DNA of 64,000 nucleotides from NCBI RefSeq assembly GCF_001708505.1, contig NZ_CP015992.1, positions 2,294,001-2,358,000 on the forward strand. Direction: 5' to 3'. Positions 52,646 to 60,826 of the stretch are shown piece by piece. The notes below the pieces were generated by a model. The model had not been told where the DNA came from. It ran no database searches and was given only the letters and a program-made list of their open reading frames with translations. A program made the position numbers and the translations under genes. This stretch comes from Pseudomonas sp. TCU-HL1 (lineage in GTDB: Bacteria > Pseudomonadota > Gammaproteobacteria > Pseudomonadales > Pseudomonadaceae). Numbering within the stretch: the stretch's first letter is position 1; every line of letters begins with the position of its first letter.

Positions 52646-52722
52646 GCTGGGCTCCTGGATGGGTCTGAAAGGGCCCGACAGTATGCCCAAGGCAGGGTAG
52701 GTCGTCACTAGCTCCGCAGGCT

Positions 52723-53265
52723 TCAGGCGGGGAGAACGAGCGGTAGCAGTCGCGCGGTGTTGCGCGCGTCTTCGAGGGCGCGATGCTGCTGGCCCTGGAA
52801 GTGCAGCCCGGCCAGTTGCAGGGCGGTGTGCAGGCCGACGGCGCGCTTGAGTTTACGCACTTCGGCGAAGCGCTGTTTGAGGTTCACGTGAGGTATGGCG
52901 GCCAGCAGGCTGTCCAGCCCGTGCTGCTGCCACTCCTGTTCCAGCTGGCGGCGGTCGTAGTCGCCCCAACTCGCCCAGCCGACCAGGCGTGGGCTGTGAT
53001 GGTGGAGCCAGCGTTCGAACGCCTGCCAGACCTGGGGCAGACTCGCGGCGCCGTCCACCTCGGCCTGGCTGATATGCGTGAGTTGGCGGCAGAAACCCGT
53101 CAGGCAGGGGCGCCGCAGCGGACGCACGAAGCGCTGGAAGTGGTCCACCTCGTGGCCATCGGCGCGGACCAGCGCGGCACCGATTTCGATGATCTCCATT
53201 TCTTCCAGCGGCCAGCCACCTTCTTCGGTGGTGGCTTCCAGATCGATGATCAGCCAATGCGGCAT
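52723..53265 (-). CDS. DEDDh-type 3'-5' exonuclease (ERI-1/KapD-like)
   Basis: A 180-residue exonuclease of the DnaQ-like fold. Visible motifs are IIDLEATTEEGG (motif I, D and E), WASWGDYDRRQLEQEW (motif II) and HRALEDARNTARLLPLV (motif III His and Asp). The single domain, length and TTEE insertion resemble KapD/ERI-1-like RNA exonucleases rather than DNA polymerase epsilon. Its natural substrate is unknown. It is divergent from the dehydrogenase gene. Confidence 0.87.
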   Translation of the reverse strand: MPHWLIIDLEATTEEGGWPLEEMEIIEIGAALVRADGHEVDHFQRFVRPLRRPCLTGFCRQLTHISQAEVDGAASLPQVWQAFERWLHHHSPRLVGWASWGDYDRRQLEQEWQQHGLDSLLAAIPHVNLKQRFAEVRKLKRAVGLHTALQLAGLHFQGQQHRALEDARNTARLLPLVLPA

Positions 53266-53380
53266 GCAGTTCTCCTTGGCAATGTGCGGTCAGCCCAGCC
53301 TGGCGCGAGTATGGTGGTGCTTTCGCGGCTCGGCAAACGGCGTGTTAGGCTTTTCCGCAGGTCGAGGAAGGAGAAGAACA

Positions 53381-54253
53381 ATGGCTGAAGTAGCGTTCAT
53401 CGGTTTGGGGGTGATGGGCTTCAACATGGCCGGACACCTGGCTTGCGAGGGTCACTCCGTGCGGGTCTACAACCGCTCGCCCGGCAGGACCGAGCTCTGG
53501 TGCGATGAATTTGGCGGAGATGCCTTCCCCACACCGCGTGAGGCGGCTGAAGGGGCGGAGTTCGTGATGGTCTGCGTCGGCAATGACGAAGACCTTCGTG
53601 CCGTGCTTCTGGGCACGGATGGTGCGTTCGCCGGTATGGCGCCTGGCGCGATCCTGGTGGATCACACCACGGCGTCGGCCGATGTGGCGCGTGAGATGGC
53701 AGTCCTCGCCGCTGAGCGTGAACTGGGGTTCCTCGATGCGCCGGTCTCCGGCGGACAGGCAGGGGCTGAAGCCGGCATGCTATCGGTGATGGTGGGCGGT
53801 GAGCCGGGCTTCTACGAGCGCGCCGCGCCGGTGATCGACAGCTACGCCAAGTTGGTGCGTCACATGGGGCCCGTGGGTAGCGGGCAGTTGACCAAAATGG
53901 TCAATCAGATCTGCGTTGGCGGCCTTCTGCAGGGGCTGGCCGAAGCGCTGCATTTCGCCCAGTGCGCCGGGCTGGATGCGCAGGGCGCCATGGAGGTGAT
54001 CGGCAAGGGGGCGGCGCAGTCCTGGCAACTCGAGCATCGCCACCAGACCATGCTGGAGGGCAGCTTCAACTTCGGCTTCGCGGTGGACTGGATGCGCAAG
54101 GACCTTTCGATCGTGCTCGACGAGGCCGCGCGCAATGGCGCGCAGTTGCCGGTGACCGCGCTGGTGGACCAGTTCTACGCTGAGGTCCAGGCCATGGGCG
54201 GCGGGCGCTGGGACACATCGAGCCTGATCGCCCGATTGAAGAAGCCCGCGTAG
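53381..54253 (+). CDS. NAD(P)-dependent beta-hydroxyacid dehydrogenase
   Basis: A 290-residue member of the 3-hydroxyisobutyrate/tartronate semialdehyde dehydrogenase family. It has the cofactor motif EVAFIGLGVMGFNMAGHLA, the substrate-binding LDAPVSGGQAGAEAGMLSVMVGG-type segment (about 120-142) and the catalytic Lys in GQLTKMVNQICVGG. The exact substrate cannot be read; serine, hydroxyisobutyrate and succinic semialdehyde enzymes look alike. AAGGAGAAG precedes the ATG at 53381; longer frames upstream are out of family. It is followed by the structured element after 54254. Confidence 0.87.
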   Translation: MAEVAFIGLGVMGFNMAGHLACEGHSVRVYNRSPGRTELWCDEFGGDAFPTPREAAEGAEFVMVCVGNDEDLRAVLLGTDGAFAGMAPGAILVDHTTASADVAREMAVLAAERELGFLDAPVSGGQAGAEAGMLSVMVGGEPGFYERAAPVIDSYAKLVRHMGPVGSGQLTKMVNQICVGGLLQGLAEALHFAQCAGLDAQGAMEVIGKGAAQSWQLEHRHQTMLEGSFNFGFAVDWMRKDLSIVLDEAARNGAQLPVTALVDQFYAEVQAMGGGRWDTSSLIARLKKPA

Positions 54254-54351
54254 TGCTCGAATGCTAGGCCGCCGAGCAAAGGTCAGGCTAGGAAGAAATC
54301 GGCGAAGACGCGGAGTTAACGACTGCTAATGAGCAGTCTGAGCCGATTTCT
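54254..54351. repeat. Structured intergenic element with nested inverted repeats
   Basis: In 127 bp between two genes there are three perfect hairpins. TGCTCG/CGAGCA lies at 54254-54259 and 54273-54278. AGAAATCGGC/GCCGATTTCT, ten bases, lies at 54294-54303 and 54342-54351. Nested inside the latter is GACTGCT-AATG-AGCAGTC at 54321-54338. The pattern suggests a stable RNA or a repeated palindromic unit. It has no T run. I have a vague memory of similar sequence between Pseudomonas genes but cannot name a family. Confidence 0.5.
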
Positions 54352-54380
54352 GACGACGCATGGCCGAAGCGCAGGCGAGC

Positions 54381-54722
54381 CTAGCTGCGGAAAATGAAGT
54401 AGACCGCGCCGATCAGGCATAGACCCGCCCACAGATAGTCCAGCTTCAGCGGCTGCTGCATGAAGAACACGCTGAAGGGCACGAAGATGGCCAGCGTGAT
54501 CACTTCCTGCATGATCTTAAGCTGGCCGACCGAGAGCTCGGTGTAACCGATCCGGTTGGCTGGCACCATGATCAGGTATTCGCACAAGGCAATTCCCCAG
54601 CTGATCAGTGCCGCAATAATCCAGGGCTTGGTGTTGAGAGTCTTGAGATGGCCGTACCAGGCGAAGGTCATGAAGACGTTGGACAGGGCGAGCAGGGCGG
54701 CGGTCTGCATCCATACCGGCAT
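54381..54722 (-). CDS. DMT-like membrane protein (DUF486)
   Basis: A 113-residue protein with four hydrophobic segments, the small-transporter layout of DUF486 (MPVWMQTAALLALSNVFMTFAWYGHL start, then WGIALCEYLIMVPANRIGY and FSVFFMQQPLKLDYLWAG). DUF486 proteins are half-size relatives of drug/metabolite transporters; no substrate is known. I take the ATG at 54722, the family start. Its 3' end abuts the structured element, and it diverges from the GH31-like gene. Confidence 0.85.
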   Translation of the reverse strand: MPVWMQTAALLALSNVFMTFAWYGHLKTLNTKPWIIAALISWGIALCEYLIMVPANRIGYTELSVGQLKIMQEVITLAIFVPFSVFFMQQPLKLDYLWAGLCLIGAVYFIFRS

Positions 54723-54793
54723 GATCGAAGGCTCTGTGTGAATGGCGACGCGCAAGCCTAATAGGTGAAGATTCTCAAGGAAAGGGGCGGGCC

Positions 54794-55639
54794 ATGGCCT
54801 TCTGGCGTGGGTTGGGACTGGTAGTGCTGGTGCTGCTCGGCGTGATAATCGCAGTGCTGCGTGGCGTCGATGCATTGGGCAAGGCGCCCGTTATCCCGGA
54901 GTTGTACGTGCCGCCCGCATTCTCGGTGGCGCGAGACTTCGATTTTGGCCGCTTTCGTCTGGCTTGGCGCGGAGTGGGTTTCATCGTTCACCCGCTGAAC
55001 CGTCCCGATCAGGTGCTCTGGCGCGTCGAGGGTGGTTTCCTGGCGGCGGGCAAGGGGCTCGCGGAGGTGCCTGATGCCCGGCCTGGCCGGGAATTGCGCG
55101 ATGACCGCGAGCTGCTCTGTCGCGAGCAAAGCCTTGAGGTATTCGAGCGCCTGGGGCGTCAGTTGCAGCTGAAAGGGCACCTGCGCTGCTCGGACGGAAG
55201 CCTGAGCCGTTATCTGCTGTTACTGGAAGACGATGGCGAGCAGGGCGTGAAGCTGACGGTTACCCTGAGCGAGTCGAAGCTGAACCGCCTTTACCTGACC
55301 TGGCATCGGGATGCGGAGGAGCGGTTCTTCGGCTTTGGCGAGGTTTCCGGTGTCTACGACCTATCCGGCCGGCGCCTCGCGGTGTCCCCCGCCGCCAAGG
55401 GGCGGCCGGGGCAGGGTGGAGCCAACCTGGCCACCTACTGGACTTCGCGCGTGCGCGCTTTTCATAGCCAGTCATCCGCTTATCAGGTCTTCGACCTGCG
55501 TGACTCGCGGCGCGTAAGTCTGGAGGTCCATGACGGGCGACTTCTCGCGAACATCTATACGGGGGAAAGCCTGGATGAGCTACGAGCACGCCTGTCTTCG
55601 GCGACCGGGGTCGTGCCAACGGGGCCTTCCGCCAAGTAA
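54794..55639 (+). CDS. Membrane-anchored GH31 N-domain-like protein lacking the catalytic barrel
   Basis: A 281-residue protein with an N-terminal membrane helix (about 4-24). The rest aligns by eye with the N-terminal beta-sandwich of GH31 alpha-glycosidases, closest to the sulfoquinovosidase YihQ: LWRVEGGFLAAGKG, then F178-FGFGE-183 with GVYDLSGRR after it (YihQ has YGCGEQFSYFDLRGK), then RAFHSQSSAYQVFDL and LRARLSSATG at 263-272 (YihQ has LEKLTALLGRQPELPDW). The stop codon comes exactly where the catalytic (beta/alpha)8 barrel would start. No barrel sequence follows. It could be a decayed enzyme or a free-standing binding protein. Without a search I rate the family call as likely, not certain. 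Confidence 0.65.
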   Translation: MAFWRGLGLVVLVLLGVIIAVLRGVDALGKAPVIPELYVPPAFSVARDFDFGRFRLAWRGVGFIVHPLNRPDQVLWRVEGGFLAAGKGLAEVPDARPGRELRDDRELLCREQSLEVFERLGRQLQLKGHLRCSDGSLSRYLLLLEDDGEQGVKLTVTLSESKLNRLYLTWHRDAEERFFGFGEVSGVYDLSGRRLAVSPAAKGRPGQGGANLATYWTSRVRAFHSQSSAYQVFDLRDSRRVSLEVHDGRLLANIYTGESLDELRARLSSATGVVPTGPSAK

Positions 55640-55640
55640 A

Positions 55641-55660
55641 ATGGCAGCCTTGGCTGCCAT
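55641..55660 (+). terminator. Hairpin after the GH31-like gene
   Basis: ATGGCAGC and GCTGCCAT flank a four-base loop two nt after the stop. No T run follows, so it may be only a weak terminator or an mRNA-stabilising hairpin. Confidence 0.4.
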
Positions 55661-55684
55661 CCCCGTCGTTCGAGGTACTTCATC

Positions 55685-55942
55685 ATGCTTTGCCGACCAG
55701 GCTGTGGTGCCTGCTGCATTGCGCCGTCCATCAGCTCGCCGTTACCGGGCATGCCGGCAGGCAAGCCGGCCGGTGAGCGTTGCCTGCATTTGTCCGCGGA
55801 GAACCTTTGTCTGTTATTCGGCGATCCGCGCCGCCCTGCCGTGTGCGGCGACTTCGACGCCGACCCTGAGATGTGCGGTGAAAGCCGGGAAGAGGCCATT
55901 CGCCTGATCGGTTGGTGGGAGCAGGCGACCTCGGCAGCCTGA
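55685..55942 (+). CDS. YkgJ-family cysteine-cluster protein
   Basis: An 85-residue protein with the CxxxCxxCC-type opening (C3, C7, C10, C11 in MLCRPGCGACC) and further Cys at about 33, 42, 54 and 64, the YkgJ pattern thought to bind zinc or an iron-sulfur centre. Function is unknown. It is short for the family but complete, and it is followed 44 nt later by the START-domain gene in the same direction. Confidence 0.85.
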   Translation: MLCRPGCGACCIAPSISSPLPGMPAGKPAGERCLHLSAENLCLLFGDPRRPAVCGDFDADPEMCGESREEAIRLIGWWEQATSAA

Positions 55943-55986
55943 TCCATAAGCCGGCAAGAGCCCGGCAGTCTGAGCAAGGAGAGATC

Positions 55987-56589
55987 ATGAGAGTCAAGGT
56001 CGCGGCGCTTTGCGCCCTGGGTCTGTTTGCGACATCCGTCGTCCAGGCCGAGGAGTGGAAGCTGGCCAGGGATGAAGACGGCATCAGGGTGTTCCTCAGT
56101 GAGGTGCCGGGGTCCAGGTACAAGGCCTATCGCGGCGTCGCCGTCATGAAGACCGATATCGCCACGCTGCGTGCGCTGCAGGAGGATGTTTCCGGTTCCT
56201 GTGCCTGGATTCATGAGTGCAAGGACCAGAAACTGCTCAAGAATGAGGGGCAGCAAAGCTGGACCTACACCCGCTTCAATACGCCCTGGCCGGTGACTCC
56301 GCGGGATTCGGTGATCCATGTCACGTCGCAATTGGGGGCGGATGGCAGTGTCACGCGCATTCTCGAAGGGGTGCCGAAGTATTTGCCTGAGTCCAATGGC
56401 TATGTGCGGGTCACTCAGGTGGACGGGTTCTGGAAACTGGTGCCGAAAAGTGCGGGGGAGGTCGAAGTGACTTACCAGGTCCACACCGAGCCGGGGGGGA
56501 GCGTACCATCCTGGCTGGCGAACAGTTTTGTGGTCGACGCGCCTTTTAATACGCTGAAGGCGATGCGCCAGCGGGCGGAAAGGCACTGA
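55987..56589 (+). CDS. START-domain periplasmic protein
   Basis: A 200-residue protein with a signal peptide (MRVKVAALCALGLFATSVVQA) and a START/SRPBCC-like domain: EEWKLARDEDGIRVFLSEVPGS, then SYTYTRFNTPWP-like WTYTRFNTPWPVTPRDSV and a C-terminal helix (SFVVDAPFNTLKAMRQRA). Such domains bind lipids or other hydrophobic ligands; in bacteria a periplasmic START protein next to gltA has no known ligand. GGAGAG precedes the ATG at 55987. It ends at a strong terminator shared with gltA. Confidence 0.85.
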   Translation: MRVKVAALCALGLFATSVVQAEEWKLARDEDGIRVFLSEVPGSRYKAYRGVAVMKTDIATLRALQEDVSGSCAWIHECKDQKLLKNEGQQSWTYTRFNTPWPVTPRDSVIHVTSQLGADGSVTRILEGVPKYLPESNGYVRVTQVDGFWKLVPKSAGEVEVTYQVHTEPGGSVPSWLANSFVVDAPFNTLKAMRQRAERH

Positions 56590-56610
56590 TCGCTAGACCG
56601 TGTTGAAATA

Positions 56611-56638
56611 AAAAAGGCTGCCATCCGGCAGCCTTTTT
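56611..56638. terminator. Bidirectional terminator between the START gene and gltA
   Basis: AAAAAGGCTGCC and GGCAGCCTTTTT around an ATCC loop, with A and T runs on the two sides, between convergent genes. Confidence 0.92.
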
Positions 56639-56654
56639 CATTGGAGCTTCGGTC

Positions 56655-57941
56655 TTACTTGCGGCTTTCCAGCGACACGAAGTCACGCTGCTCGTAGCCG
56701 GTGTACAACTGGCGCGGACGGCCAATCTTGTACGGGCTGGAGAGCATTTCCTTCCAGTGCGAAATCCAGCCCACGGTGCGCGCGAGGGCGAAGATTACGG
56801 TGAACATGCTGGTCGGAATACCGATGGCCTTCAGGATGATGCCCGAGTAGAAGTCTACGTTCGGGTAGAGATTGCGCTCCTTGAAGTAAGGATCGTTGCG
56901 CGCGATCTCGTCGAGCCTCATCGCCAGTTCCAGCTGCGGATCGTTGATACCCAGCTCGGCCAGGACTTCGTCGCAGGTCTGCTTCATGACCTTGGCGCGC
57001 GGGTCGAAGTTTTTGTAGACGCGGTGGCCGAAGCCCATCAGCTTGAACGGATCGTTCTTGTCCTTCGCCTTGGCGATGAACTTGTCGATGTTCGATACGT
57101 CGCCGATCTCGTCCAGCATGCTCAGCACGGCTTCGTTGGCGCCGCCGTGTGCCGGGCCCCAGAGGGCCGCGATGCCGGCAGCGATACAGGCGAAGGGGTT
57201 GGCGCCGGAAGAGCCCGCCAGGCGGACGGTGGAGGTAGAGGCGTTCTGCTCGTGGTCCGCATGCAGGATGAAGATGCGGTCCATGGCCTTGGCCAGTACC
57301 GGGCTGATCGGTTTGATCTCGGCCGGGGTGTTGAACATCATGTGCAGGAAGTTTTCCGCGTAATTCAGGTCGTTACGCGGGTACATCATGGGCTGACCCA
57401 TGGAGTACTTGTAGGCCATCGCTGCAATGGTCGGCATCTTGGCAACCAGACGCATCGCGGAAACTTCGCGGTGCTGCGGGTTATTGATGTCGAGGGAGTC
57501 GTGGTAGAAGGCGGAGAGCGCGCCGACCACGCCGCACATGATCGCCATTGGGTGCGCGTCGCGGCGGAAGCCATTGAAGAAGCTCTTCAGCTGCTCATGA
57601 ACCATGGTGTGGTTCTTGATGGTGCCAACGAACTTGGCCTTCTCTTCAGCGTTCGGCAGCTCGCCGTTCAGTAGCAGGTAGCAGGTTTCCAGGTAGTCGG
57701 ATTTCTCTGCCAACTGCTCGATCGGGTAGCCGCGGTGCAGCAGTACGCCCTTGTCGCCGTCGATGTAGGTGATCTTCGACTCGCAAGAGGCGGTCGACAT
57801 AAAGCCAGGATCAAAGGTGAAGCAGCCCGTGGAGGTCAGGCCCCGCACATCGACTACGTCGGGACCCATGGTTCCGGACAGAACGGGCAGCTCTACGGGG
57901 GCTGCGCCCTCGATGATCAACTGCGCTTTTTTGTCAGCCAT
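56655..57941 (-). CDS. gltA: Citrate synthase (type II) GltA
   Basis: Condenses acetyl-CoA and oxaloacetate at the entry to the TCA cycle. The 428-residue protein is of the hexameric Gram-negative type: catalytic His in GPAHGGANEAVL, second His in GFGHRVYKNFDPRAK, and SVTRLAGSSGANP-like TVRLAGSSGANPFA. The N-terminus MADKKAQLIIEGAAPVELPV carries the NADH-sensitive extension seen in this class. AGGAGG is placed before the ATG, and a good promoter lies 60-90 nt upstream. It diverges from sdhCDAB. Confidence 0.97.
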   Translation of the reverse strand: MADKKAQLIIEGAAPVELPVLSGTMGPDVVDVRGLTSTGCFTFDPGFMSTASCESKITYIDGDKGVLLHRGYPIEQLAEKSDYLETCYLLLNGELPNAEEKAKFVGTIKNHTMVHEQLKSFFNGFRRDAHPMAIMCGVVGALSAFYHDSLDINNPQHREVSAMRLVAKMPTIAAMAYKYSMGQPMMYPRNDLNYAENFLHMMFNTPAEIKPISPVLAKAMDRIFILHADHEQNASTSTVRLAGSSGANPFACIAAGIAALWGPAHGGANEAVLSMLDEIGDVSNIDKFIAKAKDKNDPFKLMGFGHRVYKNFDPRAKVMKQTCDEVLAELGINDPQLELAMRLDEIARNDPYFKERNLYPNVDFYSGIILKAIGIPTSMFTVIFALARTVGWISHWKEMLSSPYKIGRPRQLYTGYEQRDFVSLESRK

Positions 57942-57999
57942 AACGGCCTCCTAGTTATGCTTGAAATCATCAGACAGCCCCCCACGCAGGGCCCGGGAC

Positions 58000-58027
58000 A
58001 CTATAGAGGTATAAATTCGAATGTCAA
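58000..58027 (-). promoter_or_regulatory. Sigma-70 promoter of gltA
   Basis: On the minus strand, TTGACA (58022-58027) and TATAGT (58000-58005) are separated by 16 nt, giving a leader of about 50 nt. A perfect -35 suggests strong constitutive transcription. Confidence 0.8.
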
Positions 58028-58142
58028 TTTGAAGAAACCCATGTGGCAGTGGGGTTTGCGTGGGTTTTCAGGTGAAAAAAAGGGGGCCATTTACGCCTTT
58101 TATATAGGCAGCGCAATCCGCTTTTTGGGGCAGGGCTTCGCA

Positions 58143-58171
58143 TTGTCATTAGTCAGCTAACTGTCTATACT
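58143..58171 (+). promoter_or_regulatory. Sigma-70 promoter of sdhCDAB
   Basis: TTGTCA (58143-58148) and TATACT (58166-58171) are 17 nt apart. Transcription would begin near 58178, leaving a leader of about 125 nt before sdhC. No gene lies in the 361-bp gltA-sdhC gap; besides the two promoters it holds only this leader. Confidence 0.8.
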
Positions 58172-58302
58172 CAGCGCCCGATCGCCAGGGGCCGTGGGCC
58201 CATATTCTGGAGGTCGGCACTCCCTTTGGTGAGGGGTACCTGATCAGTGCACTTCCCGACAACTTGCCCTGTTTGTTAGGGGCCTCAGTGTGAAAAAAAG
58301 CC

Positions 58303-58677
58303 GTGAATAGCCAACGACCTGTAAACCTAGATCTCAGGACCATCAAACTCCCCATCACTGCTTACACGTCCATCCTGCATCGTATCTCCGGCGTCATCCT
58401 CTTCTTCGGCATTGCTGTGCTGCTGTTCGCACTCGACAGGTCGCTGAGCTCCGAGGAAGGCTTCGAGCAGGTTAAAACGTGCCTGGCCAGTCCGCTGGCC
58501 AAGCTGGTGATTTGGGGCCTCCTGTCCGCGCTGCTTTACCACCTGGTTGCCGGTGTGCGCCACCTGGTAATGGATGCGGGCGTCGGCGAGACGCTCGAGG
58601 GCGGCAAGCTGGGCTCGAAAATCGTCATCGTAGTTTCTGCGGTGCTGATCGTGCTGCTGGGGGTGTGGGTATGGTAA
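58303..58677 (+). CDS. sdhC: Succinate dehydrogenase cytochrome b556 subunit SdhC
   Basis: A membrane anchor that binds haem b and quinone with SdhD. The 124-residue protein has three hydrophobic helices; SILHRISGVILFFG carries the quinone-site Ser/Arg and HLVAGVRHLVMD the haem-ligand His. The start is GTG at 58303, with only an A-rich stretch (GAAAAAAAG) and no clear purine ribosome site nearby, so translation may be weak or regulated. In pseudomonads PrrF small RNAs repress sdh under iron limitation; a pairing site here is plausible but not shown. Confidence 0.95.
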   Translation: MNSQRPVNLDLRTIKLPITAYTSILHRISGVILFFGIAVLLFALDRSLSSEEGFEQVKTCLASPLAKLVIWGLLSALLYHLVAGVRHLVMDAGVGETLEGGKLGSKIVIVVSAVLIVLLGVWVW

Positions 58678-59039
58678 CCAACGTCACGAACTTCTCCCGT
58701 TCGGGCCTCTATGACTGGATGGCCCAGCGTGTATCTGCGGTGGTTCTCGCGGCTTATTTCCTTTTCCTGCTGGGCTACCTGCTGTTCAATCCGGGTCTGA
58801 CCTACGCCGAGTGGCATGGTCTGTTCTCCCACACCGCGATGCGCATCTTCAGCCTGCTGGCCCTGGTCGCCCTGAGCGTTCACGCCTGGGTCGGCATGTG
58901 GACCATCTCCACCGACTACCTGACGCCCATGGCGCTGGGCAAGGCGGCGACTGTCGTGCGTTTCCTGTTCCAGGCGGTATGCGGCATTGCAATGTTCGCG
59001 TTCTTCGTCTGGGGCGTGCAGATTCTCTGGGGTGTGTGA
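58671..59039 (+). CDS. sdhD: Succinate dehydrogenase membrane anchor SdhD
   Basis: The second anchor subunit, 122 residues and three helices. FSRSGLYDWMAQRVSAVVLAAY starts the fold, and VHAWVGMWTISTDY carries the conserved His of the haem/quinone region. The ATG at 58671 overlaps the sdhC stop by seven bases and gives the family length; the frame extends upstream but inside sdhC. sdhA follows after three nt. Confidence 0.95.
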   Translation: MVTNVTNFSRSGLYDWMAQRVSAVVLAAYFLFLLGYLLFNPGLTYAEWHGLFSHTAMRIFSLLALVALSVHAWVGMWTISTDYLTPMALGKAATVVRFLFQAVCGIAMFAFFVWGVQILWGV

Positions 59040-59042
59040 TCC

Positions 59043-60815
59043 ATGGCTAGCATTCGTACTCTTTCTTTTGACGCCATCATCGTAGGTGGCGGCGGCGCCG
59101 GCATGCGTGCTGCGCTGCAACTGGCCCAGGGCGGCCACAAAACTGCCGTGGTGACCAAGGTCTTCCCGACCCGCTCCCACACCGTTTCTGCCCAGGGTGG
59201 CATCACCTGTGCCATCGCTTCGGCCGACCCGAACGACGATTGGCGCTGGCACATGTACGACACCGTCAAGGGTTCCGACTACATCGGTGACCAGGATGCC
59301 ATCGAATACATGTGCTCCGTCGGTCCGGAAGCCGTGTTCGAGTTGGAGCACATGGGTCTGCCGTTCTCCCGTACCGAGCAGGGCCGCATCTATCAGCGCC
59401 CGTTCGGCGGCCAGTCCAAGGACTTCGGCAAGGGTGGCCAGGCTGCCCGTACTTGCGCTGCGGCCGACCGTACCGGTCACGCCCTGCTGCACACCCTGTA
59501 CCAGGCCAACCTGAAGAGCGGCACCGCGTTCCTCAACGAGTGGTACGCCGTTGACCTGGTGAAGAACCAGGATGGCGCCGTCGTCGGTATCATCGCCATC
59601 TGCATCGAAACCGGTGAAACCGTCTACATCCGCTCCAAGGCCGTGGTTCTGGCCACTGGCGGTGCTGGTCGAATCTACGCCTCCACCACCAACGCCCTGA
59701 TCAACACTGGCGACGGCGTGGGCATGGCCCTGCGCGCTGGTGTGCCGGTGCAAGACATCGAAATGTGGCAGTTCCACCCGACCGGTATCGCCGGTGCCGG
59801 TGTTCTGGTGACCGAAGGTTGCCGTGGCGAGGGTGGCTACCTGATCAACGCCCATGGCGAGCGCTTCATGGAGCGTTATGCTCCGAACGCCAAGGATCTG
59901 GCTGGCCGCGACGTGGTTGCCCGTTCCATGGTCAAGGAAGTGATCGCCGGTAACGGCGTGGGCCCGAACAAGGACCACGTGCTGCTGAAGCTCGACCACC
60001 TGGGCGAAGACGTTTTGCACAGCCGCCTGCCCGGCATCTGCGAACTGTCCAAGACCTTCGCGCACGTCGATCCGGTCGTCGCGCCGATCCCTGTTATTCC
60101 GACCTGCCACTACATGATGGGCGGCGTTGCCACCAACATTCACGGTCAGGCCATCACCCAGGACGCCAACGGCAACGACACCATCGTCGAAGGCCTGTTC
60201 GCCGTGGGTGAGGTCGCTTGCGTGTCGGTTCACGGCGCCAACCGCCTGGGCGGCAACTCGCTGCTCGACCTGGTTGTGTTCGGCCGCGCTGCCGGTCTGC
60301 ACCTGGAGAAGGCGCTCAAGGAAGGTATCGAGGTGCGTGGCGCCAGCGAGACCGATCTCGAGCTGTCCCTCAAGCGTCTGTCCGGCGTGAACGAGCGCAC
60401 CAGCGGCGAAGAAGTCGCCCCGCTGAAGCGCGAGCTGCAGCAGTGCATGCAGAACTACTTCGGTGTGTTCCGTACCGGCGAATACATGCAGAAGGGTATC
60501 ACCCAGCTGGCCGATCTGCGCGAGCGTATCGCTCAGGTCAAGATCTCCGACAAGTCCCAGGCCTTCAACACCGCGCGTATCGAAGCGCTGGAGCTGCAGA
60601 ACCTGCTGGAAGTTGCCGAAGCCACCGCGATCGCCGCAGAAGTCCGTAAAGAGTCCCGTGGTGCACACGCCCGCGAAGACTTCGAAGATCGCGATGACGA
60701 GAACTGGCTGTGCCACACCCTGTACTTCCCGGGTGAGAAGCGCGTTACCAAGCGCGCTGTCAACTTCGCGCCGAAGACCGTTCCGGCGTTCGAACCCAAA
60801 GTGCGTACTTATTAA
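59043..60815 (+). CDS. sdhA: Succinate dehydrogenase flavoprotein subunit SdhA
   Basis: Oxidises succinate to fumarate. The 590-residue protein has the FAD-binding IIVGGGGAGMRAALQLA, the covalent FAD attachment H46 in RSHTVSAQGG, the substrate-site FHPTGIAGAG and the active-site HYMMGGVATN, then GANRLGGNSLLDLVVFG. All expected residues are present. It is cotranscribed with the anchors and sdhB. Confidence 0.98.
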   Translation: MASIRTLSFDAIIVGGGGAGMRAALQLAQGGHKTAVVTKVFPTRSHTVSAQGGITCAIASADPNDDWRWHMYDTVKGSDYIGDQDAIEYMCSVGPEAVFELEHMGLPFSRTEQGRIYQRPFGGQSKDFGKGGQAARTCAAADRTGHALLHTLYQANLKSGTAFLNEWYAVDLVKNQDGAVVGIIAICIETGETVYIRSKAVVLATGGAGRIYASTTNALINTGDGVGMALRAGVPVQDIEMWQFHPTGIAGAGVLVTEGCRGEGGYLINAHGERFMERYAPNAKDLAGRDVVARSMVKEVIAGNGVGPNKDHVLLKLDHLGEDVLHSRLPGICELSKTFAHVDPVVAPIPVIPTCHYMMGGVATNIHGQAITQDANGNDTIVEGLFAVGEVACVSVHGANRLGGNSLLDLVVFGRAAGLHLEKALKEGIEVRGASETDLELSLKRLSGVNERTSGEEVAPLKRELQQCMQNYFGVFRTGEYMQKGITQLADLRERIAQVKISDKSQAFNTARIEALELQNLLEVAEATAIAAEVRKESRGAHAREDFEDRDDENWLCHTLYFPGEKRVTKRAVNFAPKTVPAFEPKVRTY

Positions 60816-60826
60816 GGGTGGCCGAC

